A stretch of DNA of 64,000 bases from Chaetoceros tenuissimus (lineage: Eukaryota; Bacillariophyta; Thalassiosirophyceae; Chaetocerotales; Chaetocerotaceae), in NCBI GenBank assembly GCA_021927905.1, contig BLLK01000027.1:248001-312000 (forward strand). The letters run 5' to 3'. The translations under genes and the position numbers were made by a program. The stretch's first letter is position 1. Each line of letters opens with the position of its first letter. Below the pieces are notes generated by a model. The model worked only from the letters and a program-made list of their open reading frames with translations. It was not told where the DNA came from and made no database searches. Of this stretch, positions 31,547 to 41,841 are shown piece after piece.

Positions 31547-32593
31547 TTACTCCAGTTTTGGTGCAAGTCCTACATCTCTTGCATATTTTAGGCTTACTCC
31601 TTTCTCATCAAGCATCTTCTCGACGTCTTGATAAGTAGGTCTTGAGGCTTGAGTTCCCATGAAAATGAAGTCCGTCTCGCTATCGTTCTCCGCAAAAACA
31701 ACCCAGTCAGAGTCGAATCTCTTCATCAATCGCACATTACCACCCTTGCATACGTATCCCTCGATAGTATATACTTCCTTGTAACCGCATTCATCCAGTC
31801 TCTTCAAAGAGTTTCCTTTCCCTCCGAGGAAACTTGCAATGTTTCCAAAAATTCCATCGCTCTTTGAGGCACTATCAAGAGCGTCATCAACATTTCTCCA
31901 TTGAGGATTCATAAGTATGCACAATCTTTGACCAGCTTGCCCCGAGATAGTTTCAATCGCATCTACAGTCTCCTGAAGAGGCTGTACAAAGCATGAAATA
32001 TCATCTTTTGGATCATTGGAATTTGACATGAGCAAACCTGTACCATCAACTCCACTTTCATCAATAGATCTGTCCTCTACAAGCTTAGGAGGAACTCCTC
32101 CAACTTCTCCTCCAATCTTTCTAAGAATTTCTTTGCATGTAGGCAAAGCTGCACGATACAATTGCTCAATTCCCCCCTGCCAGCTTTCGTCTGGTGGAGC
32201 TAAAAGCAAATCTTGAGTTCCACGAGTGCCGCCTTCTACTTCTACACCGTCTTCAAAGTAAATCCCAAGATTTCCAGAGTTTGGATCGCGTGGAAGCAAT
32301 ATTCTGATAATCTGACGATTCATACCTTGATCCTTTGCATCAATCATTGCTTTACTGGTTTGTTTGATCATATCGTTAAATGTAAGAGGCACACTAATGC
32401 TATCATTTGGACTAACTTCAGTTACAGCTTCGTCCCCTGATGTTTCAGTACTACGAAGGACAGTAGAAGTAGTCTTTTGAACTGAAGGTGAATACGAAGC
32501 CACTGCATTTCTACGGACAGAAGAATTCTGCGAAAAGGAGAAAGCTGATACTCCTGTCGCACATAGAAGAAGACTCAAAGCCGAAATCCTCAT
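31547..32593 (-). CDS. Plastid DUF1995-like protein
   Basis: 348 aa. I chose the ATG at 32593 rather than the upstream in-frame Met because it begins a signal peptide, MRISALSLLLCATGVSAFSFS, whose SAF motif marks a diatom plastid preprotein; a Ser/Thr/Arg transit stretch follows. The mature part (about 75-345) fits DUF1995: DESWQGGIEQLYRAALPTCKEIL near the start, then QRLCILMNPQWRNVDDA and a C-terminal YTIEGYVCKGGNVRLMKRFDSDWVVF strand block. Plant members such as LPA3 help photosystem II assembly, so a thylakoid-biogenesis role is plausible. It shares a divergent promoter with the plastid pyrophosphatase. Confidence 0.75.
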   Translation of the reverse strand: MRISALSLLLCATGVSAFSFSQNSSVRRNAVASYSPSVQKTTSTVLRSTETSGDEAVTEVSPNDSISVPLTFNDMIKQTSKAMIDAKDQGMNRQIIRILLPRDPNSGNLGIYFEDGVEVEGGTRGTQDLLLAPPDESWQGGIEQLYRAALPTCKEILRKIGGEVGGVPPKLVEDRSIDESGVDGTGLLMSNSNDPKDDISCFVQPLQETVDAIETISGQAGQRLCILMNPQWRNVDDALDSASKSDGIFGNIASFLGGKGNSLKRLDECGYKEVYTIEGYVCKGGNVRLMKRFDSDWVVFAENDSETDFIFMGTQASRPTYQDVEKMLDEKGVSLKYARDVGLAPKLE

Positions 32594-33063
32594 TGTCAAA
32601 TAAAGGTAAGAATTGAACTTTCGCTCTCTAAGAGAAGAATTTGTATTAAAAGTTTCACAACTAAGTTGTGAGAAGAACAAGCAACACAAAGATAGACAAT
32701 AGGTAACAACAATAGTTAGCATTTACTCGTATCATTCTCAGTCAGGAAGAAAAAGTGATGTGGACACATCTAATTTGGGGCTCAAAACCTCTATCTTCCC
32801 TACCTAAAAAGACATACCAAAGCATCTGCAATTCCAGCCTCACAAAACACCAAGGCTAACGAAGTACGCACGAAGGCGGTTTGCAAGCAAGTTGATGTCA
32901 ATCAAAAAGCCACCCTCCAATAGATTTTGATGAGATGTGGTGGAGAGCTGCCAACGCATCGTTGTTACGCGCAATCTTGACAAGTGAATCTCGAAGTAAA
33001 CTTGCAATATCATCGTCTTCTGTAAGGCTTGGAAATACATATTCCCATATCAAAGATAACACC
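32594..33063. promoter_or_regulatory. Divergent promoter region of two plastid-protein genes
   Basis: 470 bp between the start codons of the DUF1995-like gene and the pyrophosphatase gene, so both plastid preprotein genes share it. Short open frames reading through it are not supported because both proteins have clear signal peptides at the chosen starts. Confidence 0.5.
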
Positions 33064-33929
33064 ATGAAGCTTTCCATCTCCACCGTATTCGCACTCGCTG
33101 CATCTGCAAACGCTTTCTCCCCAGCAATCTCTGGAGCAAGATCTCTTTCTGCTGCTGCTCTTCACGGAATTTCCACTGAGCAATCAGGAGAGACTGCTAC
33201 TGAGTCCTTCCGTCTTAACTTCAAGGGTGAGGAGGGAAACATCTCCCCATGGCATGACATCCCACTTAAGGGAGAGAAGGGATACAATATGGTTGTTGAG
33301 ATTCCAAAGATGACCAAGGCAAAGATGGAGATCGCAACCAAGGAGGAGTCTAACCCAATTGCTCAGGATATTAAGAAGGGAGTTCTTCGTGATTACCACG
33401 GACCAATCTTCTGGAACTACGGATGTCTTCCACAGACCTGGGAGGATCCTAACGAGGAGCACCCAGAGCTTAAGGTATTCGGAGATGATGATCCAATTGA
33501 TGTTGTAGAGATTGGATCAAAGGCTTTGGATATGGGATCTGTTGCTGAGGTTAAGCCACTTGGAGTTCTTGCTATGATTGATGATGGAGAGCTTGACTGG
33601 AAGGTACTTGCTGTTTCTGTTGACGATCCACTTGCTGAGGAGTACAACGACATCGATGATGTTCCAAAGGCTGTACAGGATGGAGTAAGAGAATGGTTCC
33701 GTTGGTACAAGACCCCAGATGATAAGCCACTTAACGGTGAGTGAATTTCGCATGTTCTACAAAGGTTTTTTATATGCAAACTTATCTAACTTTTTACATT
33801 ACAGGATTTGGATTCGACGAGAAGTTCTTGAATGCTGCTGAGTCTGAGAAGGTTATCGAGGAGACACACGAGGCATGGAAGAAGCTTAAGTCTGGAGAGA
33901 CTGAGGCAGGAAAGCTTTGGGTTAACTAA
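33064..33929 (+). CDS. Plastid soluble inorganic pyrophosphatase
   Basis: Two exons, 33064-33736 and 33805-33929, joined across a 68-bp GTGAGT intron within the glycine of PLNGFGFDEK; 265 aa. The start ATG opens the signal peptide MKLSISTVFALAASANAFSP, with the ANAFSP plastid motif; the longer upstream frame is rejected. Family I PPase signature DDDPIDVVE with the three metal-binding Asp is intact, as are GNISPWHDIPL, KGVLRDYHGPIFWNYGCLPQTW and the C-terminal THEAWKKL. It hydrolyses plastid pyrophosphate and so drives biosynthesis such as ADP-glucose and lipid formation. Codon use is strongly restricted (GGA, CTT, AAG, GAG, GTT), unlike neighbours, which suggests high expression. Confidence 0.96.
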
Positions 33930-34274
33930 GCACTTCTTTTATAGGTGAATAAATATATAGTTACCTTTTTGTAATTTTAAAATGAGTTTCTTTCCTTGAT
34001 TAGCTAGTTTCAATTAACATTTTGAAAATGATGGCAAAGCGTGGATAGTTCAAACCTTACCTTTGGGTTCTATTTACACCCCCTTTCTTAGCGCCAGATA
34101 TTTGAGGGTGGATCTTGGATCTTACGAAGAAAAATGAAGGTATTGGGTACGTACCACTGGAGATCTGATTGCTCTTTTGGATAATTGTTGTCATGAAATA
34201 TGCTGCATAGTTTGATGTAGAATCATAGAAGCAGTGATTAAATATATCTACTATCAAGCTAAACAAAAACCTCA
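33930..34274. other. Intergenic spacer
   Basis: 345 bp between co-directional genes. Contains GGTACGTACC (34146-34155), a 10-bp perfect palindrome, about 120 bp upstream of the next start codon. No other element. Confidence 0.5.
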
Positions 34275-35486
34275 ATGTTCTATCGCGGGCACTTCATCTG
34301 TCTGATCACATATACCATCATCATTCAATTTGTCAAAGGATTTACATTTCCGTCAGGCTGCAGGACAATCGCTTCTCATGTGAAATACTCTAATTGGAAG
34401 ATGTCGACATTGATTAGAGCTTCTGAGAGCAATTTTGAAAAAGGAGAGGAATCAAACTCCAAGCCTACACATGGCAGTGAAAGAAGTAATAACGAGACAG
34501 CGTTATCAGATGGTGAAAGTACCGGTGAACATCCAAACTCTAGGAAGCTACACACACAAACTGTCTGTATGGTACCACCAAGTGTATACACAAATGTATG
34601 GGATGCAATCACAAAGGCAAGGACAGAATTGAGGGATCCTGGCCTATTTCGATGGCCGCCTCATGCGAACATTTTGTATCCCTTCTATGATGTAAAACCG
34701 AAAACGGAAAAAGAATTTGATATGGATGTGATTGATAAGTTGGGTTTAGCAGTAAAGAGTATTGAACCTTTCGAAATATGCCTAGACTCCTTTGGAACTT
34801 TTGGTGGTAACAATCGTGGAGTTCTTTTTCTATATCCAAGAAGTTTTAGAAGGGTTGATCAAAAAAGCTTTGAGACTGAAAACAAAGAAACAGAAGAAGA
34901 AGAAAGTCTAATAGAATTGCAGTCTGTATTACAAGACCATCTTCCAGAATGTAACGATCAAAAGAAAAATGGAACTTATACTCCCCATATTACATTATCA
35001 CATTTTAAGAATCTAGAAGATGCTCTAGAGGGGAAAGACAAGATAGAAAAATGGTGGGAACCATTATCGTTCACTGTGAATGAAATTTATTTGTTGAAAA
35101 GAGTGCGGGACGATGGTCAGTTCAAAATATTAGCCACATTACCTCTAGGAAAAGATGGTACAGATATAATTTTACACGATCCTTGTGTAGTATTCCCTGG
35201 TATGCCTTTGGAAGAAGAAGATTGGGTTAGAGAAGAACGAATGGCTTTGAAGGCGAGAAGGAATGGTAAGGGAAGATGGGGGAAGCGAAAAAGCCGGAGA
35301 AGAAAAAAGAAAGGTCCAGTTGATAGAGGTCCAAGTAAAAGCAGAGATACACCTGAAGAAATTGCTAGGAAAAGAGCAGAAAGAGCTGCTAAAAGAGAAA
35401 GACTGGCGAAGGAAGCAGCAGCAATTGAAGCTGCGGCTATCGAAGCAGCCATTTTAGGCACTAACATGGAAGAAAAAGAGTTGTAG
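34275..35486 (+). CDS. Predicted plastid 2H phosphoesterase (2'-5' RNA ligase-like)
   Basis: 403 aa, intronless. The N-terminus MFYRGHFICLITYTIIIQFVKGFTFPS is a signal peptide ending in a GF motif, suggesting plastid import. The 2H phosphoesterase core spans about 95-300. The second catalytic His motif is canonical (TPHITLSH), while the first reads PPHANILYPF, so the usual HxT/S is HAN. This superfamily includes cyclic phosphodiesterases and RNA-end-processing enzymes acting on 2',3'-cyclic or 2',5' linkages. A highly basic then Ala/Glu-rich tail follows (about 320-400, with GKRKSRRRKKKG), which could bind RNA. The substrate is not predictable. Confidence 0.75.
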   Translation: MFYRGHFICLITYTIIIQFVKGFTFPSGCRTIASHVKYSNWKMSTLIRASESNFEKGEESNSKPTHGSERSNNETALSDGESTGEHPNSRKLHTQTVCMVPPSVYTNVWDAITKARTELRDPGLFRWPPHANILYPFYDVKPKTEKEFDMDVIDKLGLAVKSIEPFEICLDSFGTFGGNNRGVLFLYPRSFRRVDQKSFETENKETEEEESLIELQSVLQDHLPECNDQKKNGTYTPHITLSHFKNLEDALEGKDKIEKWWEPLSFTVNEIYLLKRVRDDGQFKILATLPLGKDGTDIILHDPCVVFPGMPLEEEDWVREERMALKARRNGKGRWGKRKSRRRKKKGPVDRGPSKSRDTPEEIARKRAERAAKRERLAKEAAAIEAAAIEAAILGTNMEEKEL

Positions 35487-35643
35487 TAATAAATTGATCA
35501 ATTTCTTTTATGAACGCTAATTCTGGTTGTTGGTGAATTTCATTTAAATGTATACTGTAATATTCTGTAATGACTCCAACGATGAGCAGTTTCCCATTGT
35601 ATCAAGCTATCTTACGAAAGAACTTGGTGTTATGAGAGAAGGC

Positions 35644-37179
35644 TTAAAGTTGACGACACCACTCCTCTGGAATAGAAACCCCATCTTCATCTGCACGACC
35701 GAGAATTTTCTCAACAAAATCTGCACTGGTTGCTTCTACTAATGAATCAAGAACAAATTGATTCACATAGCCATCTCTGCAGCATTTACGAAATAGGTTC
35801 TCTGCAATATTTTGTCTTTTCCCTTCATCCTTCACTAAATTACTGAGTCCTTTGAGAAACAAACCAAAAGTTACTTGATTTGGTTGATGGCGAGATTCTG
35901 GTATTTTCATTTCATTAAATGTTTCTACCATTATCTTCAAAGCCTCTTCGCATTCCCCTTCATTTCCTCTTGTAAATGCACAAGCTGTAATGACATTGTT
36001 ATAAGTTCGCAAATTAGGAGAATAGTCATCATCTTGACTTTCCTTGTGGGCCTTCACTAGATCAGAAAGTAAATCTTTTGTCAACTGCGCTTTCCCTTTT
36101 GCCTTTGTTCTAGCTACAACATTCATTACTGCGTTCACAACCCTTGTGTCAGGTTTTAACTTTTCCCAATTTCCTTCTGACTCTAATTCTTTTTTATACA
36201 TATCCTTCAAAACCTCGAGAAGAGTCATGGACTTCTTTGTCGCACTTGCTGATCTATCACCTCTCAAAACATTTATTGTATTAATGAAGGTTGACGCACT
36301 AGGTTTCTCATTTTCGTCTAATCTCTCGGTCATCTCCATTAATAGTTTCTCGGCATCTTCAAAAGCTGTTTTGTCTCTTCGAGTTGCAATACTTTTGATC
36401 CTCTCATTCATTATGCTTCTATCATTAGCATTTACATCATCTCTTCCTAGATTTTTCATAGTATCTGCCAATTCATTGATTTTCTCAATTGCAAGCAAAA
36501 CTTTCGACTTGTGAGAGTTTCTATTGTAGCATTGCATAACCAAACAAAATGATTTTGTGTTTGGCGATGGCATTGACTGTAGTAATTCTTCTGCTTCCTG
36601 TGGAGAATTCCAGTCTCCACTGCGCTTGTAAAGTGTAAGCATCATATTATAGATATCGACACTGATATCGTCATGTTTTTCTTGATACAAGGCCAAGATT
36701 TCTTTAGCTTTCTTCATATTTCTATTTTTCTCGTATATTTCAAGCATCGTAATGTATGTTTGCTCATCTGCTTCTGGGATACCTTCTGTGTCATCTACCA
36801 TCTTCTGGAAAATAGATGATGCAGTTTTTGCGTCTCCAGAGTGGCCATAGACTGATATCAAAGAGTTATAAATGGCAGTTGTTGGTTCCAAATCTTCTCT
36901 ATCGTCGTCGTACCATTTTTGAAACATATTATCGAATATTTCTTGAGCCTCTCCAATAAGATCTGTAGTATCTGATGCAACAGTTGATAGAAAAGAAAGA
37001 GCTTCCATTTGCTCTTGATAATCATCATATTTTTTGAGAACATGTATTTCATCCGAAGCTTGGTTCAAGAGAAATGAAGGGGATCGTTGTACAATTGATG
37101 AATAGACTGGACTGAAGGCGTATGAAGTCCTTAGACAAAGTGGAAGAAGTATGAACTTGTGGGATATTGTCAATTTCAT
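35644..37179 (-). CDS. Plastid pentatricopeptide-repeat protein
   Basis: 511 aa, intronless. The start chosen (37179) gives MKLTISHKFILLPLCLRTSYAFSPVYS, a signal peptide with the YAFSP plastid motif; the open frame runs 32 codons further upstream without such a signal. At least six PPR-like helix pairs are visible: TTAIYNSLISVYGHSGDAKTA, DEQTYITMLEIYEKNRNMKKA, SVDIYNMMLTLYKRSGDW, PSASTFINTINVLRG, TRVVNAVMNVVARTKAKG, NLRTYNNVITACAFTRGN and QVTFGLFLKGLSNLV. PPR proteins bind single organelle transcripts in a sequence-specific way. No DYW or SMR domain is present, so an RNA stabilisation or translation role in the plastid is likely. Confidence 0.85.
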   Translation of the reverse strand: MKLTISHKFILLPLCLRTSYAFSPVYSSIVQRSPSFLLNQASDEIHVLKKYDDYQEQMEALSFLSTVASDTTDLIGEAQEIFDNMFQKWYDDDREDLEPTTAIYNSLISVYGHSGDAKTASSIFQKMVDDTEGIPEADEQTYITMLEIYEKNRNMKKAKEILALYQEKHDDISVDIYNMMLTLYKRSGDWNSPQEAEELLQSMPSPNTKSFCLVMQCYNRNSHKSKVLLAIEKINELADTMKNLGRDDVNANDRSIMNERIKSIATRRDKTAFEDAEKLLMEMTERLDENEKPSASTFINTINVLRGDRSASATKKSMTLLEVLKDMYKKELESEGNWEKLKPDTRVVNAVMNVVARTKAKGKAQLTKDLLSDLVKAHKESQDDDYSPNLRTYNNVITACAFTRGNEGECEEALKIMVETFNEMKIPESRHQPNQVTFGLFLKGLSNLVKDEGKRQNIAENLFRKCCRDGYVNQFVLDSLVEATSADFVEKILGRADEDGVSIPEEWCRQL

Positions 37180-37649
37180 GCTGTGAGTTGGGTATTCGAA
37201 TTGGACTGATTTTTCGATAAGATGTTTGTGATAATTGAATAAGACGCAAGCTAGGTTATAGCCAAAATATTCCAATTCTGAAAATAAGCACCCTTGTTTT
37301 TATGCGAAGTGGTAGATTATATAGCCTTCAGCTGATGAATTAGTTTTGTTGGAGTGAAGTGACTTGATGGCTGATGGCTGATGCCTGTGATGATGAGTGG
37401 GGTGTGGTGATGGTGATAGGAGAAAGAATTTCATTTTGACTGGCCAACAATGAGGGGAAAGGATTCTTTCGCCTTCCATTTAACGGTTCTCACGGAGGAC
37501 ACTATTTAATTGTTGAAGTATCTTTCAATCTGCGTACATTTATTTGTTCTTCGTAATACATTTTGGTCAGATCTCAATACTTTGAAATTTTATATCTAAT
37601 AGCACATTCGCGTGAAAAGGGGATTTAGAAATTTATGTGCTATTTGTTG
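37180..37649. other. Intergenic spacer
   Basis: 470 bp between the PPR gene start and the 3' end of the ABHD10-like gene. Contains a GATGG/GATGC-rich stretch near 37365-37415. No feature recognised beyond the presumed PPR promoter. Confidence 0.4.
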
Positions 37650-38420
37650 TCATATTATTTCATTGATTCCATCTAAAATGATTTCAATTTCATGATGTTT
37701 TGAAAGTCTGTGATCTCCATCTTCGATTGAGTATAGGACTTTATCATTTGTATTGAGTTGATCAAGCAACATGTTTGCATAATCCAATGGTATGTCTTCA
37801 TCCCGTGTTCCATGGAATAGTCGAACTGGACATTCGATATCTATCATGCTTTTGCTTAGGATATAATGTTTTTTTGCCTCTTCTAGCCATGTTTTGTGAA
37901 TTTTGTAACCATTAGCATCATACTTCGAAGGTAGAGTGCAAAAATCAAGTTCCGTCATCTGCTTCGTGAGATTTTCATCCCTGGCAATTTGTTCTTCCAA
38001 TAAAATAGAAAAGTCAGGAGCGGATGCAATACCTATCAATCCTTTTATTCGTTGCTTCCGTTCTAATGCTAACAAGATCATGAGCCATGCTCCCATGGAA
38101 GATCCAATTAAAATCTGTGTAGGAGATTTTGTTACAGAATCCAAAATAGCCAACGAATCTGCAAACCACCTCCCGATTGTCCCTTTTGTCCCATCATCTC
38201 CAGAACTTTCCCCATGTCCGTAGTAATCAAAGGTAGTAAACTCTAATGAGTTTTCTTTGCAAAAGTTATAGATTGCCTTGGATTTTGTACTATCCATAGA
38301 AGAGCGAAACCCGGGCAGGAAAAGAACGCCATCTTGTGATGTCCCTTGCTCATGTTTGTATGCAATCACTTCTCCGTCATGGAGATTAAAAAAATTCGTT
38401 GTTGGTAGATCAATTAACAT
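37650..38420 (-). CDS. Alpha/beta hydrolase, ABHD10-like
   Basis: 256 aa, intronless. A serine hydrolase with nucleophile elbow GSSMG, acid D in HGTRDEDIP and His in DGDHRLSKH. The order and spacing of motifs follow ABHD10: VLFLPGFRSSMDSTKSKAIYNFCK, FDYYGHGESSG, TIGRWFADSLAILD, LPSKYDANGY and CPVRLFHGTRDEDIPLDYA. ABHD10 in animals is a mitochondrial acyl-glucuronide esterase and depalmitoylase. The animal protein has an N-terminal mitochondrial presequence that is absent here; this protein begins just before the hydrolase fold, so a cytosolic location is suggested. Confidence 0.85.
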   Translation of the reverse strand: MLIDLPTTNFFNLHDGEVIAYKHEQGTSQDGVLFLPGFRSSMDSTKSKAIYNFCKENSLEFTTFDYYGHGESSGDDGTKGTIGRWFADSLAILDSVTKSPTQILIGSSMGAWLMILLALERKQRIKGLIGIASAPDFSILLEEQIARDENLTKQMTELDFCTLPSKYDANGYKIHKTWLEEAKKHYILSKSMIDIECPVRLFHGTRDEDIPLDYANMLLDQLNTNDKVLYSIEDGDHRLSKHHEIEIILDGINEII

Positions 38421-38651
38421 ATGTATCTATAAGTAAAATGAACAATGACCAACCAAGTAAGTACGAAGGTGTTCAATTCTAAAATGGAGTTCAGAGTTAA
38501 ATAATGAGAGGGGCATAGTTGGTCGTTCATCAAATGTTTAACGTTATTTTAACGGTTACTAAGTGAGATATATTTTAATTTTGAAAGCTGCGAGTCAAAT
38601 AGTTCGTAATTTATAATTGTTAGTAGAGCTGAGGATATATTCTCTTTTTCT

Positions 38652-39497
38652 TTACTTGCTGCCTCCATTCCTTGCTGCAGCAGCCTCAAACTCCTCAGCT
38701 GCAGATATTGTCAATTGTTCTTTGAATAATTCTCTTGCGATATCTGGATTGAAGGTAAAAGTGTCCATACCCTTGCATATCAAATCCCCCATACTTTTCA
38801 CATCACGAATGCTGGCAACAAGTATTCTTGTGTTACTTCCCATCCCATCAGCTATGCTTTGCATTCTTTCACATTCTTCGATACCATTCTTGCCATTGTC
38901 GTTCATACGACCAAGGTATGGAGCTGCATTTCCGAATAATGGGGATGAGTCAAAGTTTCTCTCAATGTCATGTCGAATTACTTATTACACTGGATGCACA
39001 AAACTTTACTTACCTAAATACTCTGCACCTATTCCACAAGCAGTAATGGCTTGGTCTGAAGAATAACAAGCAGTAAGACATACACGAACTCCTGCATTGA
39101 TCAATTTTGATGCAGCTTTTGTACCTTCGAATGTAACAGGTACCTTAATAACAATTCTTTCTCTATCAATTTCAGAAAGCTGCATGCCTACATTAAACAT
39201 ATCTTCTACTGTGGGTCCCCATGCTTGACACATGAATTCATCACATCCAACCATGTTCAGAGCCTTTAGAGACAATTTCTGTACTTGTTCAATGGTGCAA
39301 TCATGACCAGCTCTTTCTAAGAGAGTTGGATTAGTTGTGATACCATGAAATATACCAGTAGGTATTAATGAGTCCCATTCTGCTGTTTCAGCTGTATCTA
39401 AAAATAAACGATTTGTACCTCGGTGTGGGGCAAACGCTTGTGTGCTCATCGACAAACTTCCTAGAACTGCAAACAACGTTATCACCTTGCCTAGCAT
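38652..39497 (-). CDS. Plastid transaldolase of the TalC/fructose-6-phosphate aldolase type
   Basis: Two exons, 39014-39497 and 38652-38923, with a 90-bp intron; the join reads GAEYL-A-PYLGRMNDNGK, a family-typical block. 251 aa. The start ATG opens MLGKVITLFAVLGSLSMSTQAFAPHR, whose QAFAP motif marks plastid import; the open frame continues 33 codons upstream without a signal. Visible motifs are LFLDTAETAEW, GITTNPTLL, and IVIKVPVTFEGTKA with the Schiff-base Lys. The short subfamily (about 220 residues mature) catalyses transfer or cleavage of dihydroxyacetone units in the pentose phosphate pathway. Whether it is a transaldolase or a fructose-6-phosphate aldolase cannot be decided by eye. Confidence 0.9.
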
Positions 39498-41841
39498 CTT
39501 TTCATACAAGAGATTCTTTATTACAATTCGAGAGTGGTACTTCTTTTCTAGACTACCACTAGGCTTATTGTGCGTGGGGATCGGTACGATTTGCAAGCAC
39601 CCTTAATTCGTTTACTTAGCCCCTCGAACATAAAACCTTGAGCAATTCCTAAGGTTTTATGTTCACTGGAAAAAGCTAAACTAGCTGATTTGCTTTTTTT
39701 TTGAGCTACGTAGAAGTACGCAACAGAAATTGACATGAGTTGACAAACACATAGACACCTATCAACGGAAAATCCTCATATGGGACTATCTCATTTTAGT
39801 ATCTATTTAGACGTGTAAGCGGCTAATTTACAGGGTGTTTTTTTAAATTTTTGAATATAAAAAAGCAATTTCCTTCTATTTCTAGGTTTCTGGGCATTTG
39901 ATTGATGCATCCAACTACCACATAGCAAAATTCAAAAGAAATAAAGCGATAATATAGTTTTCTCACGAAATTTCTTCTGCTTTGCCCAAGTTCTGATTAT
40001 AAAATCTAACAACTTCGTCTCAGAAAGTATCAATATGTCTTTTTTCTTGATGGCAGCTAGCATTTTCTTGTATTAGAACATATTTTTATTTATAGTCTTT
40101 TCATTTTGTTCTAAAAAGAGGCTGTTGATTTTAATGAGTTTTGATTTTGATTGACTCTACGTACCTTTTTGAAGTAATTTCGGCCGGTCTAAAATAAAAA
40201 TCAGTGGCAGACCTACCGTACCTGGTAAAATATTTCTCTCAACACATGCCGCTACTTTTTACATTTCATTCATAGAATCATGAAGAAGGACAAATTTATT
40301 GAACAAATTCACTTACAATTATCTTCACTAATGAGTGTAAAGGAGTCATCCTTTCTTAGGAATGCGAGCAGCGATTTACTCGTAAAAGACAAAAATCAAT
40401 TTGACGACGCAGCTCATTTCAATACGTAGAACCTGCTGCTGATGTATTTAGATGTATTTAGAAATAGTTCAGTTCAAACAAAATATGTACGTAAGGTAGA
40501 CCAGTCAAGTGACAAGTGAACTTCGGAAGTGTAATACTCAATATAGTCGGTAGTCTACTATACATAACTTCCCATTTACGCTAGCTTTGACTTAGTGTGC
40601 TTGAGGAGAAAGAAGCAAGTTGCTTGCGAATACACATTTTCTTTCTACTACATAGGAGCAAGAAAGAAAATGGAAATAATGGAACTTCTTCGTGTGTATG
40701 TACTACTACACATAAACATGATTGATCTAGTGGATTTGTTTTCTACTATTCTCGATAAACCTACTTCTTCATGAATGTAGAATTCTTTCCTTTGTTCCCA
40801 TGGACGGTCATCTTTCTATCTTTGGATTCATCGTTCAAAGTATCATCACCTTTTTTACTGCTGCTTCACACATTCAACGCACATTCGAGAGGCCATTTTT
40901 CAGGCTCAACGGTACGTAGACAGAAAAGTTTGTGAAATTATGCAATTCAAATTGAAAAAAGAAATAGGAGGAGAAATAACGGTATAACTTTTGACTTCGT
41001 CTTACTTCAGCTATGAACAAAACAATTAGAAAGGAAAAACCAGATACAGGTAATTCTAACAAAGGTCAAAAAAGTACCTGAAGCCTCTAGCAGATATGAC
41101 TGTAAGAGAAAGGGAAAAATAACTCAGGATCGACTATCACAGATTGCAGTAGCCATTACAAGTAGAAAAAGAGTACGTAAGTATGAACAAAGTAGACATA
41201 AACAAAAACAATGAACAGAGACGAGTGAGCTAAGAAAATAGTGCAGATTTAAGTGCCAACTGTAATACTGCGTGAATGTACGTATAACCAATTATTTTGC
41301 GAAGGCAACGTATACTGAAGAAATGACCATTAATCAAGATAAATAAACTTTCAAATCATGCTCTACGAAATTTGCGAAGGCAATGCATCCTGAAGAAATG
41401 AACATTAATATATATGTAATTAAATAAAAAAAAAACATACAAAAACAATTCATGAAAGTAAGGTACGTACTACCATAGTATCAATTCTTTCCAATCCGAT
41501 CCCCACGCACCATTCGTTTGCGAATGTTTTCCTTCATTGTTGTTGATTTTCACTTTGTTGATGAGTATTGCAATTTTTCACCATTAAAAGATGTCATTGT
41601 CTATTTGATCTTCCCCTGTCCCCTTTTCCCAAAAGGGGGTAAAGTGCGTCATCCTGTGTGATGCCAATTCCAGCCAATCAGATTACTTCAATTTTCACTG
41701 GCTGAGAGCAATCCACGCATACATACTGCTGGGACTACGTAGGCACGGTTTTTTTTCCTCTTCGTGATGCGGAAATGCTCTTTTCCATTCCCTCGCTCAT
41801 AACACACAATTTTCAACTCGAACATTTGTACAGCTGTCAAA
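39498..41841. other. 2.3-kb gene-free divergent intergenic region
   Basis: The longest gene-free stretch in the window, between the divergent plastid transaldolase and B12D-like genes. I find no ORF with coding character, tRNA or transposon end. It contains nine TACGTA palindromes (39707, 40158, 40423, 40488, 40913, 41174, 41279, 41464, 41736), a 10-bp tandem duplication GATGTATTTA at 40441-40460, and the 39-bp direct repeat annotated separately. Confidence 0.6.
41296..41409. repeat. Degenerate 39-bp direct repeat, 75-bp period
   Basis: Units at 41296-41334 and 41371-41409 both begin TTTGCGAAGGCAA and end in CATTAAT; they match at 35 of 39 positions. They are separated by 36 bp of unrelated AT-rich sequence. 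Probably an old local duplication in non-coding DNA. Confidence 0.8.

Noticed and set aside
32594-32722. Upstream Met for the DUF1995-like protein
   Set aside because: The extension would bury a clean plastid signal peptide; the downstream ATG is preferred.
39498-41841. Degenerate transposon in the 2.3-kb gap
   Set aside because: No transposase or reverse-transcriptase fragments and no terminal repeats could be seen; only short local repeats.
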